From Leucobacter komagatae (GTDB lineage: Bacteria; Actinomycetota; Actinomycetes; Actinomycetales; Microbacteriaceae): DNA of 64,000 nt. The notes under the pieces were generated by a model. That model did not search any database and had not been told where the DNA came from. It was given only the letters and a program-made list of their open reading frames with translations. The stretch covers positions 186,001 to 250,000 of the forward strand of contig NZ_JXSQ01000002.1 in assembly GCF_000834055.1 (NCBI RefSeq), read 5' to 3'. The translations under genes and the position numbers were made by a program. Shown one piece after another: positions 44,284 to 52,857 of this stretch (within the stretch, counting starts at the first letter, position 1; each line of letters opens with the position of its first letter).

Positions 44284-47200
44284 CTACGACTCCTGCCGGC
44301 GCGCTGACCGCACGACCATCGTGAGGCCGAGCGCGAGCAACCCCAGCGCAAGGATGCCAGTGGTGAGCGACATCGGAGTAAACCCGGTCTCGCTCAACCA
44401 GCCGCCTGGCTTCGGATCCTTGACCACTGGCGGGGTGCCACCGTCGCCTGGCGGATCCACCTCTTCGCCCGGGTCTCCCCCGTCACCCGGTGTCTTCTTC
44501 CCGTGGTAGAAGGACACATCGGAGGCCGAGAGCTGGTCCCCGCCGAGCGGATTCGCAGCGGTGACCGTCACCGTGTTCGTGTAGTCACCGAGCACCGCCG
44601 CGCCACTCTCCGAGAGTGTCACCTCGGCCCCGGCAGCGAGCTGCGGGATCACGGCCCGGAACACCTCGTCACCATTGGGCAGTGTGTCAACGACGAGCAC
44701 GTCGGCAAGGTCGACGGTGCCCGTGTTGCGCACCGTGTAATCCCACGTTACCTGCGAGCCCACTTCAAGCGTCGGCCCGGGAGCCGAGGTGACACGCTCA
44801 CCATTGGTGTGCTTGATCACCGTAATCGCCGCGTTCCCCGCCCGGTACCAGGACTCCGCCGACGCGGTCACCTCGTCTGCGGCTTCACCAACGCCCTCCG
44901 TTGCTGGTCTCGCGGAGACCGTGGCGACGTTATGGTACTGCCCGACGACCGCCGGCGCCGTTGCCTGGAACTCCCTGGTGTCGCCCGGGGCGAGCTCGCC
45001 GCTGTCCTCGGACACGGGCTCGAACTGTCCCGACTCGCCCTGGCCATCTTCGAACGCATCCGACAACTCGACGTCGTCGAGGGGCACGTCACCCGTGTTC
45101 GTCACGAGATAGCTCCACGTCACGTCGTCACCGGGGTCGACGATCGCGCCGGGGGCGGCCGCGTACACCTCACCGTTGGTTCGTTTCTCGAGCGCAATCG
45201 AGGCGATGCCCTCGGTCATCACCTCGGCCTGGTTCGAGTAGAAGTTTCGCTGGCTTCCCGCATACATGCCCGTCGCAGTAGCCTCGTTGATCCCCAAGTC
45301 CCCGCCGCGAGCAGAGTCGGAGAGCGAGGTGACCAGCGTGAGCTCGAAGGCGTCGCTGCTCGCGAGCTGCGGCAGCGAGACCCGGAAGGCTGCGGCCCCC
45401 ACGGCTTCGCTCGTCCACGTTCCGGTGCTCGCGCTTGTCGCGTCTGTCGAGTACTCGATAACGCCGCCCGCCGGAACGCCCTCAACGGGTGCGGCGAGCC
45501 TCGTCGTGACCTCGGAGCCGCGGCCGTCACCGGCTTCTGGGAGCCTGTCGAAGAGCACGAAGTCTGTCACGGCCTCCGGCAAGAGGTTACTTGCGTAGAG
45601 CTGCCATTCCGCAGTTGCGCCTGCGGCTACTTGGCTGAGCAGGCCCCAGTCGTCTTGCGCGTCGGCTCGGGTGAGTTTGCCGATAAACAGCCCGCCGCCG
45701 GTGATCACCTGGCTGTCGTTGAGTGCCCGTGCAATGCGGTCGCGGTGTGGATCGAAGCCAAATTCGTCCTCGCCGAATTGCGCCTGGTACCAGTTGAATG
45801 GCACGTCGGTGAGGTTCGAGTCGAGAACCGTCGCGTACGACGCGACCGGCGCGACCGGGTCTGCTGGATCGAACGCCTGCGGCAGCACGTTCACTGGGAT
45901 CGTGTAGCGGAGTCCGCGGGTTGCGGCCTCGCGGTCGCTCGGCTCGCCGAGCGGGCGCATCGACGGCAGGTTGTCGAAGGCGAACTCGACGACCTGGCGG
46001 CTTCGCCCCTCCGCGTCGACCACGGTGCTCGTCGTCACCGTCACGCCCTCGCCCAGTTTCGGAACGGGGTAGCCCGTCACCGAAACGGTCTCGGTTGCCG
46101 GCGTCACCCCGACCTGAGCGTCATAGAAGACTCCCTCTGGTAGGACGACGCGCGCAATCGCGTCCGTGTAGTCGCGCTGCGTGTTCAGGTTCGAGATCCC
46201 CATCTCGTAGGATGCGGACTCTCCCACCGTCAGCGTCGCCGGGGCAACGACCTGTGTCACCACAACGATCGCGTCGTTGAACTGGAGGTGCGAGGTGGCA
46301 GTATCTCCTGGAAGCTCGGCCCCCGAATCGGTCTCACCCGACACCGTTGCCGTGTTCGGCAGGTATTCCGAGCTGGTGGTGCCGTCTCGCTGGGAAACGT
46401 GCAGTGGGACGAACTCACTGTCGATGACAAACTCTGAGCCTGGCGGCACGGGAACAGCCGGTGTTCCCGCTGTCACGCGCCAACCGATGGGCTTCTCCGT
46501 TGCCCGCAGGCTGACGACTGCGTGCTGCCCGCCGATCTCTTCCTCGGCATATCCGCTCGAACCCGCGGTCTGGTAGACAACACGGGCTGGCTCACTCGTG
46601 CTGAAAGAGGCGCCAGGGACCTTGTGCCAGGCATCGTCGAGCGAGCTGAGGTATTCCACCTCGTACGGCACCGCGGCTGCCTCGAGCACCGCGCTCACGC
46701 GAATGTCGGTGTGATAGAGCTCCGCGTGCCCGAAGAATGCTGCATTCTCCTCGCTCTGCCGCGCTGAATCCTCGACCACCATCTTCGTGAGCAGGTCCGA
46801 GTCTTCGTCGTTGAGGTACGCGGCCTTCACCTGGTAGAAGGGAATCCAATAGCCGTCGGTGTGCCCGGCGCGAGCATCTCCGCGGCCGTTTGCGTCCTTC
46901 GAAATAGCGAGAAACTTCGATTCCCCATCGGCAAGCTCGTTGAGCTTCACGGTGGTCGAAGACTGATCCTCCCAGTTGCCCGAAAAGTCGCGCGCTTCGA
47001 GCCTCACGGTGTTGTCGGGCGGCGTGGTGCCGGTGGGAAACACCTCTTTGGGGTAGCGAACGGTGACAGAGATCTTCCGGGTGCTCGGGTCAACGAGCAG
47101 ACCGGATGGGCCGTACGCGGTGTTCTCTCTGGTCCAGACAACGGTCTGGCCCGTTGCTTCGTCGCCAGTAACCGCCCACTCCCCGAACCCTGGGGAGGTC

Positions 47201-47895
47201 GCGACGACACGCGCTCCGGCAGGCAGGGTGTCGGTCAACCTGAGCCCCCAGCTCGTGAACTCTCCGGTGACCGCGGTGGTCTCCGGCTCTGACTTCACGT
47301 TGAAGAAGAACGTGACGGTGCGGTTTCCGCTGCCAACGACCGCCTCCTGTGACTTCATGGGAAGATACGAGAGTTCGCCGGTCACGCTCGTCGACGCCTC
47401 GGCTGCTGGAACAGAACCATCGTTGTTCGGAGTTCCCGTGAGGGTCGCTCCGAATACCGTCGACGAGTCTTTCTCGCGATTGTTGGCCTGGGTGACCGAG
47501 AAATCGAATTGCGACATCTGCTCGATGAGCGGCTCGAGCACAAAGGTGACGGCATTCAGCGCTGGATCGTAACTGAACGATTCCACAGGGGACGCAGCCC
47601 CGAGCGGCACGTCGTCGAATGCGACGCCTGCCGCAAGCTGCACGGTGAGTTCGACGCCGGCGATCGGGGCCTGCGGGGTCGCTTCGCCCGGTATCTTGAC
47701 GCGGTAGTTGAAGGACTCTCCCACCGGGACCGACGCGGGTGCCTCGAGGGTGACGCTGTAATCCCCCGGTGCCGCGTGCGCCGCCGAGGTCCCGAGGGCG
47801 CCCAGTGCGCTCAGCATGAGCCCCACAACCACGGTCCATGCGAGCGGGCGCCGTGCTGCCCATCGCTTCCGGCTCACCTTGACTCGACTGTCCAC
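44284..47895 (-). CDS. LPxTG-type surface protein with DUF11-like repeats
   Basis: A 1203-residue exported protein. The signal peptide is residues 1-41 (AWTVVVGLMLSALGALGTSA, cleavage near AHA). Beta-sandwich repeats fill the rest. Two clear C-terminal DUF7507/DUF11-like modules begin IALEKRTNGEVYAAAPGAIV and ITVIKHTNGERVTSAPGPTL. A Gly/Pro spacer (KTPGDGGDPGEEVDPPGDGG) then crosses the wall. The sorting signal is LSETG (about 1167), a hydrophobic helix and SARRQES. It probably forms a wall-linked stalk, parallel to the larger LPTTG protein at 14206. I chose the GTG at 47895 since GGGAGG precedes it; an ATG at 47943 lies inside an inverted repeat just behind the promoter. Confidence 0.9.
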   Translation of the reverse strand: MDSRVKVSRKRWAARRPLAWTVVVGLMLSALGALGTSAAHAAPGDYSVTLEAPASVPVGESFNYRVKIPGEATPQAPIAGVELTVQLAAGVAFDDVPLGAASPVESFSYDPALNAVTFVLEPLIEQMSQFDFSVTQANNREKDSSTVFGATLTGTPNNDGSVPAAEASTSVTGELSYLPMKSQEAVVGSGNRTVTFFFNVKSEPETTAVTGEFTSWGLRLTDTLPAGARVVATSPGFGEWAVTGDEATGQTVVWTRENTAYGPSGLLVDPSTRKISVTVRYPKEVFPTGTTPPDNTVRLEARDFSGNWEDQSSTTVKLNELADGESKFLAISKDANGRGDARAGHTDGYWIPFYQVKAAYLNDEDSDLLTKMVVEDSARQSEENAAFFGHAELYHTDIRVSAVLEAAAVPYEVEYLSSLDDAWHKVPGASFSTSEPARVVYQTAGSSGYAEEEIGGQHAVVSLRATEKPIGWRVTAGTPAVPVPPGSEFVIDSEFVPLHVSQRDGTTSSEYLPNTATVSGETDSGAELPGDTATSHLQFNDAIVVVTQVVAPATLTVGESASYEMGISNLNTQRDYTDAIARVVLPEGVFYDAQVGVTPATETVSVTGYPVPKLGEGVTVTTSTVVDAEGRSRQVVEFAFDNLPSMRPLGEPSDREAATRGLRYTIPVNVLPQAFDPADPVAPVASYATVLDSNLTDVPFNWYQAQFGEDEFGFDPHRDRIARALNDSQVITGGGLFIGKLTRADAQDDWGLLSQVAAGATAEWQLYASNLLPEAVTDFVLFDRLPEAGDGRGSEVTTRLAAPVEGVPAGGVIEYSTDATSASTGTWTSEAVGAAAFRVSLPQLASSDAFELTLVTSLSDSARGGDLGINEATATGMYAGSQRNFYSNQAEVMTEGIASIALEKRTNGEVYAAAPGAIVDPGDDVTWSYLVTNTGDVPLDDVELSDAFEDGQGESGQFEPVSEDSGELAPGDTREFQATAPAVVGQYHNVATVSARPATEGVGEAADEVTASAESWYRAGNAAITVIKHTNGERVTSAPGPTLEVGSQVTWDYTVRNTGTVDLADVLVVDTLPNGDEVFRAVIPQLAAGAEVTLSESGAAVLGDYTNTVTVTAANPLGGDQLSASDVSFYHGKKTPGDGGDPGEEVDPPGDGGTPPVVKDPKPGGWLSETGFTPMSLTTGILALGLLALGLTMVVRSARRQES

Positions 47896-47940
47896 TGTGA
47901 CCTCCCTGCGTAGCCGCCGCTGAGCACCCCGCTCAAGCGG

Positions 47941-47969
47941 CATGCCATGTCACGAGGTGCCATGGCATG
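47941..47969. promoter_or_regulatory. inverted repeat at the transcription start of the surface-protein gene
   Basis: CATGCCATG (47941-47949) and CATGGCATG (47961-47969) are perfect arms with an 11-bp spacer. A second palindrome, TGCCATGGCA (47958-47967), overlaps the right arm. The repeat begins where transcription should start, so it is a good repressor site or 5'-UTR hairpin. Confidence 0.6.
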
Positions 47970-47974
47970 GCAAC

Positions 47975-48003
47975 ATAGTAAGTCGCTATCTGATTGCTGG
48001 CAA
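47975..48003 (-). promoter_or_regulatory. promoter of the second surface-protein gene
   Basis: On the minus strand: -35 TTGCCA (48003-47998), 17-bp spacer, -10 TACTAT (47980-47975). The predicted start near 47968 leaves about 73 nt of leader before the GTG. Confidence 0.6.
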
Positions 48004-48113
48004 TAGGAAAGGTCATGGCAATCTTGCTTGCTGCGAGCCGCCCCCGACGCACCCGTTTCGACGCCCCGCCGCCGCAGTACCGTGAAGCAGCGGCAGATTC
48101 ACAGCCGAAACCA

Positions 48114-48129
48114 TACCGTACGTACGGTA
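48114..48129. promoter_or_regulatory. TetR autoregulatory operator
   Basis: TACCGTACGTACGGTA is a perfect 16-bp palindrome ending at the TAAAGT -10 box (48128-48133) of the TetR gene, whose ATG follows six bases later. Confidence 0.8.
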
Positions 48130-48139
48130 AAGTTACGGG

Positions 48140-48673
48140 ATGCGAGCCAGCTCCCGAACCGACATCCTTGACGCCGCGATGCGCGTTGTGAACGCCCCGG
48201 GTGGGCACGACCTCACCTATGACAGTGTCGCCAGGGAGTCTGGCCTCACCAAAGCCGGGCTGATGTATCACTTCGCGACAAAGGAAGCCCTGATGATCGC
48301 CGTCATCGAGCACGTGATAGCGCGGTGGCAACGCGAACTCCTCGCCGAGCTCGAGACGCCCTTCGAGCAGTCCACGCTCGCCGACCGAGTGCGAGCGTTC
48401 ACAGTCTTCGCCGGATCAGGCGGGGTCACGCCAGGGGAATTCACCGTGTTTGCTGAAGCTGTACGACGCCCAGCTCTCGCAGCCCCGTGGCAGCGAACGA
48501 TCACCGAGTGGTTTACCTTCGGCAGCGAACCAGCAACCGCCCCACTGATGCTCGCCGCGCTTGCAGCAAACGGGCTCTGGGTAGCCGAGTCGACGGGCAT
48601 TCTCACTGTCAGCGACGCTCGCCGAGCCGAACTCCTCGAATCCCTAGCGGCGCTGTGCGCCCCCACCCCCTGA
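48140..48673 (+). CDS. TetR-family regulator
   Basis: A 177-residue repressor with HTH SSRTDILDAAMRVVNAPGGH, then YDSVARESGLTKAGLMYHFA and TKEALMIAVIEHV. The C-terminal domain is the short type found beside efflux or acetyltransferase genes. TAAAGT ends six bases before the ATG with no ribosome site, so the transcript is probably leaderless, and the perfect palindrome over it implies autorepression. The GNAT gene begins 25 bp after the stop with GGAG, so both are one operon. Confidence 0.92.
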   Translation: MRASSRTDILDAAMRVVNAPGGHDLTYDSVARESGLTKAGLMYHFATKEALMIAVIEHVIARWQRELLAELETPFEQSTLADRVRAFTVFAGSGGVTPGEFTVFAEAVRRPALAAPWQRTITEWFTFGSEPATAPLMLAALAANGLWVAESTGILTVSDARRAELLESLAALCAPTP

Positions 48674-48698
48674 CCGCCTTGCCACACCGAGGAGCACC

Positions 48699-49322
48699 GT
48701 GTTCACCATCACTCCAGCATCACCAGCAGACATCCCCGAGATAGCCCGTACCCTCGGGGAAGCCTTCACGGGAGACACCACCATCGGACACCTCGTGTCC
48801 CCAAGCTCACCCACCCGAGACCTGAGCCGCCTCTTCTCCGCGATGCTGCACGCCGGCGGTCTCAGCAGAGGGCGGGTCGACATCGCGAGGCGGGACGCAG
48901 ACGGTCGCCTGCTCGGCGCGGCGATGTGGCAGCCACCCGGAGTGGGGGCATCACTCGCAGCCGAGCTTCGAGAACTCCCCCGCTTCCTGCGTGCGCTTGG
49001 ACCGCAGCGCCTGCTCGCTGCGGCCAGGCTGCAACACGACCTCGACCACCACAGGCCAAGTGAACCGCACTGGTACCTCGCCCAGATAGGGGCCGCAGAG
49101 GAAGCTCGGGGAACGGGTGTCGGATCCGCCCTGCTGCAACACCGCCTCAGCACGATTGACGCCGCCGACGAGGCCGCCTACCTCGAATCGTCCAACCCTC
49201 GCAACCGCAGACTCTACGAGCGCTTCGGCTTCACACGGGTGATGACGCGCGACGAACACATCGACGCCGACGCCACCCGCATGTGGCGAAACCCACGCTC
49301 GAGGGCCTCGGCGTCGCACTAG
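48699..49322 (+). CDS. GNAT-family N-acetyltransferase
   Basis: A 207-residue acetyltransferase. The acetyl-CoA loop is EARGTGVGSALLQHRLSTID and the late GNAT block is AAYLESSNPRNRRLYERFGF. A region rich in Leu/Arg between them (LRELPRFLRALGPQRLLAAA) probably forms the substrate pocket. The substrate is unknown and could be a small amine or an antibiotic. The start is GTG at 48699 with GGAGCACC directly upstream. Co-transcription with an autorepressed TetR gene suggests the enzyme is induced by its substrate. Confidence 0.88.
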   Translation: MFTITPASPADIPEIARTLGEAFTGDTTIGHLVSPSSPTRDLSRLFSAMLHAGGLSRGRVDIARRDADGRLLGAAMWQPPGVGASLAAELRELPRFLRALGPQRLLAAARLQHDLDHHRPSEPHWYLAQIGAAEEARGTGVGSALLQHRLSTIDAADEAAYLESSNPRNRRLYERFGFTRVMTRDEHIDADATRMWRNPRSRASASH

Positions 49323-49410
49323 GTGGCGCGACGCCACCGCTGAACCAGCTCACGGCCTGCGCAGGCGCACATGCACGGACACCAATTGGGCCCGCGCAAC
49401 GCGTGCACCG

Positions 49411-50262
49411 CTAGACCGAATGCTCCCGCAGGAACCGCTCGAACGACACCGCTGATATCCCCGTGATGTCGTGCACGGCACCACTCACCTGCGCAAGTTC
49501 GCCACTGCGAATCGCGGTGTACGTACTCACCCAGGCATCGAGCTCCCATGCTTGCGCCCCGTAGTGGCCGCGCGAGTCGTAGGCTTCAGCGACACTCTCG
49601 TCATGGAAGGAGACAGCGTGGCCACGCACGTCGCTCAGCGTTGCGGCGATCTGCTCAAATGACAGCGCTTCCGGCCCGGTGATGTCGTAGCTCTTCGACG
49701 AGTGCTTTTCGGGATCCCCCAATACCTCGACGGCAACCCTGGCGACGTCTTCCCTCGCAACGATTGCGCACGTGCCGTCACCGGCTGGGCCGCGGATGAC
49801 GCCGTCCGTCCCAACGAGGTGTTCCATGATGTCCATATAGAAGTTGTCCCTGAGGAACGTCCACCCCATGCCAGAACCTCGAATGTGTTCCTCGGTGAAG
49901 AAATGATCGCGAGCCAAAGTGAACGTCGCATCAGGCGCCGCACCAACAAACGAGGTGTACACAACATGGCGCACACCCGCGGCGGCTGCGGCGTCGATGA
50001 AGGTCCGGTGTTCGTCAAGTCGAGTCTCACTCTCGGCAGCGGAGACCATAAAGAGTGTTGCGACGCCCGAGAGCGCCGCCCGCGCCGCTTGCCCGTCTGC
50101 GTAGCTCGCCGCGTGTATCGAGGTTCCGGCGACCTCAGGGGCCTTCGCGGGCGTACGTACGAGCAGTCGATGGGAAAGACCTTTGAGTTCAAGCCCCCGC
50201 GAAACGAGACCGCCAACCACGCCGGTGACCCCCGTCACAGCGAGCGTTGCGAGTGCATCCAT
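49411..50262 (-). CDS. NmrA-like NAD(P)-binding protein (QorB/azoreductase type)
   Basis: A 283-residue atypical SDR. The nucleotide motif is AVTGVTGVVGGLVSRGLELK. The middle carries LFMVSAAESETRLDEHRTFI, AAGVRHVVYTSFVGAAPDAT and TFLRDNFYMDIMEHLVG, the pattern of QorB-like NAD(P)H:quinone reductases and NmrA sensors. The end (SAVSFERFLREHSV) is typical of the family. The second ATG (50262) has AAGGAG five bases upstream and is preferred over the ATG at 50265. It stands alone, next to the TetR/GNAT operon on the other strand. Confidence 0.87.
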   Translation of the reverse strand: MDALATLAVTGVTGVVGGLVSRGLELKGLSHRLLVRTPAKAPEVAGTSIHAASYADGQAARAALSGVATLFMVSAAESETRLDEHRTFIDAAAAAGVRHVVYTSFVGAAPDATFTLARDHFFTEEHIRGSGMGWTFLRDNFYMDIMEHLVGTDGVIRGPAGDGTCAIVAREDVARVAVEVLGDPEKHSSKSYDITGPEALSFEQIAATLSDVRGHAVSFHDESVAEAYDSRGHYGAQAWELDAWVSTYTAIRSGELAQVSGAVHDITGISAVSFERFLREHSV

Positions 50263-50678
50263 CATGCTCCTTCACTATCGCTTCGCGCCGAACCCGGCCG
50301 GGCCCGCCACGTAGCGCGAACTCTAGCACTGCAGCGCGAGAGGCCGCGGCTGGGCTGCCGTGTTCACGGAGGCAAACCTCGTTGCCTTCAACGCCCCGTC
50401 GCTCCCACCCCACTCCCTCAGTGCTGAACCGTCAGGGAAACTCGCGCAGCTCACAGGCGCGCGGCACGCTTGACGTCGACAGCGCCCTTCAGTGAAAGCG
50501 AGTGGCGCATGCCCACATTTGGCGCAAATGCCGAAACCCTGCTGGCGAGTCGAGTTCCGCGCCTGGGCGGATCAACTCGCGAGGCAATCCCGGGCTCGGG
50601 CGGGCAAGGAAACGCTGATACTGTTCGCAGCATCTCGGCCTAGCATCAACGCAACCATTCGTTTGGAGGCTCGACTTC
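50263..50678. other. intergenic region with possible coding debris
   Basis: No intact gene is visible in these 416 bp. A short plus-strand stretch at about 50357-50473 reads AVFTEANLVAFNAPSLPPHS and on to a stop, with gene-like codon use but no start; it may be a remnant. GGAGG at 50663-50667 is the ribosome site of the next gene. Confidence 0.4.
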
Positions 50679-51460
50679 ATGACCCTGAACGCACCGACCG
50701 AAGTGACCTTCCAACTTGGCGCCACACAGGGCCGGATCAACCACCGGATCTCGGGACCCTTTCGATCGGGGGCGCCCGACACGAAGTCATTGATTGCATC
50801 ATGGGGGCGATTGACGACCACGGAAGGCTGTATCTCGGAGCCGACATTCCCGTTCGCCGAAATACACCGGGCTGGACCTGGGTTGTCGCTCACATGATTG
50901 AGGGCCACCCGAATGCGCCAGCTGGCGCGACCGTGACGCTCAACGTTGACGCGCAACGACGCACGGCGCTCTCGGTAGGCCATACGGCGTGCGAGCTCGC
51001 AACATTCGCAATCAACCGAGCATTGGCCGAGCAGTGGCGCACGGAAGTTCCACTCGACCAGCTCGGCAGCCCGCCTTTCGAATCACTGGCGATCGCGACC
51101 TCGCGAATCTTGCCGTACGGAAGCAGAGACGAGTACCGACTCGGCAAATCGCTACGCAAACGGGGGTTTGGTGCCGGGGACCTCTGCGCGAAGCTTGAAG
51201 AGATCGAACATCGCGTCGAGACCACGCTCAACGACTGGGCGCTGGAGGATGCGCCGGTCTAGGTTGACACACCAGAACGTGCAATCTCTGCCGTGCGCAC
51301 GTGGCGATGTGCGTTGAGCGAGCGAGAGCTCGGTGCACCCTGCGGTGGCACGCACGTCGGAAGTACCGGCGCACTTGGCCGCATCCGAGTCGCGCTCAGT
51401 CTGTCCCCCGACGAAGAGACCCTGGAGATGTTGGTCGATGTCGAGCAAGCCCAACGCTAA
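50679..51460 (+). pseudogene. alanyl-tRNA editing (AlaX-type) protein, frameshift and nonsense mutation
   Basis: Three segments in series match an actinobacterial AlaX-like hydrolase. The ATG at 50679 (GGAGG nine bases upstream) opens MTLNAPTEVTFQLGATQGRI. At a GGG run (50753-50755) the frame is lost and the protein continues in another frame: ADIPVRRNTPGWTWVVAHMI, GHTACELATFAINRAL, YRLGKSLRKRGF. A TAG at 51260-51262 interrupts it. The same frame then resumes with VDTPERAISAVRTWRCALSE, GAPCGGTHV and a final TAA at 51460. CGGTH is the zinc-binding signature of alanyl-tRNA editing domains. The partner HxxxH motif here reads HTACE, so its second His is lost. The gene removes Ser or Gly from mischarged tRNA-Ala when intact; here it should be inactive. 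Confidence 0.78.
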
Positions 51461-51555
51461 GACCGCAACCGCGCCCCACCCACTGTTCCGTCCGAGGCCT
51501 CGCGCGCGAGAAAGGTCTTGTTGGTTTGGCACACATATCGCGAAGATTGATACTC

Positions 51556-52248
51556 ATGGAAACAATGCACCCCGAAGTCTACGAGCAGTGGATCGCGCCC
51601 TTTACGGGTGGCGACGTCGTCCGCGAGTCCGCAACATACCGTCTCGCTGTCAACGAGCAGCTCGAGGATGGTGAGCGGGTGCAGATCCTCGTGCGCCCGA
51701 ACCGCACCTACGTGCTCGTGAGCCCAGAAGTGCGTGACCTGCCCGGAATTGCAGATGCCGGGAACGAGGAGGCGCTCCGAACGGCACTGTCAGCCTCTGG
51801 CATCGCGCTCAACGGCCCGGACCACCTGTTCTTCCTCGACGATGCGTCCAAGCAGCGGCTCCAGGAAACCGAGGACCCGGGCCACGTGCGGCGTCTCACC
51901 GAGGCTGATGCCGCGGCTTTCGAAGCGTTTCAAGCCGGTGTGTCGGAAGCGGACCTCGATGGCGCCTCTGTCGAGCTCGATCATTGGATGGTGTTCGGGG
52001 CCTTTTCGGGCGACACGCTCGTCGCGGCCGGAAGCTCGTACCCGTTTGAAGAGGGCGTTGCCCTCGCCGACATGGGCGTCGTCTCCCACCCTGAGCACCG
52101 GGGACACGGGCACGCTCGTAGCGTCATCTACGCACTTGCCCGCGGCGCGCTTGCCGCCCAGCATGAGCCACAGTATCGCTGCCAGATCGACAACATCTCA
52201 TCAGTGAAGCTCGCCACCCGATCCGGTTTCGCCTCCATCGGCACGTAG
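51556..52248 (+). CDS. GNAT-family N-acetyltransferase
   Basis: A 230-residue protein. Residues 1-95 are a non-GNAT domain (PEVYEQWIAPFTGGDVVRES, VQILVRPNRTYVLVSPEVRD). A GNAT domain at about 100-230 has MGVVSHPEHRGHGHARSVIY as the acetyl-CoA loop and QIDNISSVKLATRSGFASIG at the end. This two-domain layout is common among uncharacterised actinobacterial acetyltransferases; substrate unknown. The first ATG (51556) gives a protein-like N-terminus, while sequence upstream in frame is Arg/Cys-rich. The ribosome site is weak. It follows the alaX remnant with a 95-bp gap. Confidence 0.83.
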   Translation: METMHPEVYEQWIAPFTGGDVVRESATYRLAVNEQLEDGERVQILVRPNRTYVLVSPEVRDLPGIADAGNEEALRTALSASGIALNGPDHLFFLDDASKQRLQETEDPGHVRRLTEADAAAFEAFQAGVSEADLDGASVELDHWMVFGAFSGDTLVAAGSSYPFEEGVALADMGVVSHPEHRGHGHARSVIYALARGALAAQHEPQYRCQIDNISSVKLATRSGFASIGT

Positions 52249-52325
52249 GATCTCCCGCTGCCAGAGGCTGGGTAGTCCCTCTCTTCCGCTGGAAACCTGA
52301 CCGATGGGTGGTGGGTCCGTGGCGC

Positions 52326-52742
52326 CTACCGCTGGGGGCTCGCCTCACTGGAGTACTCAGTTGCGTGCGTAGTCAGAGTTTCGGCGAGGCGTTCCATAGC
52401 TCCAGGCACCAGGGAGTAGTACGCCCAGACTCCGCGTTTCTCGCGGCTCAGCAGCCCGGCTTCCACGAGTACCTTCAGGTGGTGCGAAACCGTTGGTTGC
52501 CCTAGTTCCAGCGGTTCTGACAGATCGCAGACGCACGTCTCAGCCGCGGAGTTGGAAGCGACGATGGAGAGGATTCGCAGCCTGCTTGGGTCGGCGAGCG
52601 CCTTGAATCGCGCGGCGAGCTCCTCAGCCTCGTGGGCGGGGAGCGGGTTCAGACCCGTGGCCGGGACGCAGCCTGCAGTTCCATTTGCACTGGGATCAGC
52701 TCCCAGCCCTTCACCTACCGCGGTAGCCATCGGGTTAGCCAT
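52326..52742 (-). CDS. arsR: ArsR-family arsenic-responsive repressor
   Basis: A 138-residue winged-helix metalloregulator. The core is ALADPSRLRILSIVASNSAA, then ETCVCDLSEPLELGQPTVSH and HHLKVLVEAGLLSREKRG. The CVCDL motif supplies the cysteine pair used by ArsR proteins to bind As(III) and leave DNA. The first 40 residues are an unconserved extension with one more Cys. It diverges from acr3-arsC, and the 115-bp gap holds a perfect inverted repeat and the acr3 promoter, as expected for control of the pump. Confidence 0.92.
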   Translation of the reverse strand: MANPMATAVGEGLGADPSANGTAGCVPATGLNPLPAHEAEELAARFKALADPSRLRILSIVASNSAAETCVCDLSEPLELGQPTVSHHLKVLVEAGLLSREKRGVWAYYSLVPGAMERLAETLTTHATEYSSEASPQR

Positions 52743-52780
52743 GTTCTAGGTCTCGCTTTCCATCGACCTCGTGGGCGACA

Positions 52781-52823
52781 TTGACAAGCATCGATATCTC
52801 CGAGCATACTCAAGATATCGATG
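52781..52823. promoter_or_regulatory. acr3 promoter and ArsR operator
   Basis: Promoter: TTGACA (52781-52786), 18-bp spacer, CATACT (52805-52810). Operator: CATCGATATCT (52789-52799) and AGATATCGATG (52813-52823) are perfect 11-bp arms flanking the -10 box. A further half-site, GTCGATATTT, follows at about 52827. Confidence 0.8.
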
Positions 52824-52857
52824 TCCGTCGATATTTAGCACTGAGAGACCCTGCGCT

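Noticed and set aside
44503-46143. A plus-strand open frame of about 546 codons
   Set aside because: Antisense to the second surface-protein gene, same composition artefact, no ribosome site or motif.
47896-47943. ATG at 47943 as start of the second surface protein
   Set aside because: It lies in the inverted repeat close to the predicted transcription start and has no ribosome site, whereas GGGAGG precedes the GTG at 47895.
50357-50473. A short coding-like stretch ending in GKLAQLTGARHA
   Set aside because: No start codon or ribosome site, and a stop in frame just upstream; too short to assign, so noted only as possible debris.
50492-50678. A start at 50492 for the alaX reading frame
   Set aside because: This stretch is Arg/Cys-rich, has no homology pattern, and the proper N-terminus is found in another frame from the ATG at 50679 with a GGAGG site.
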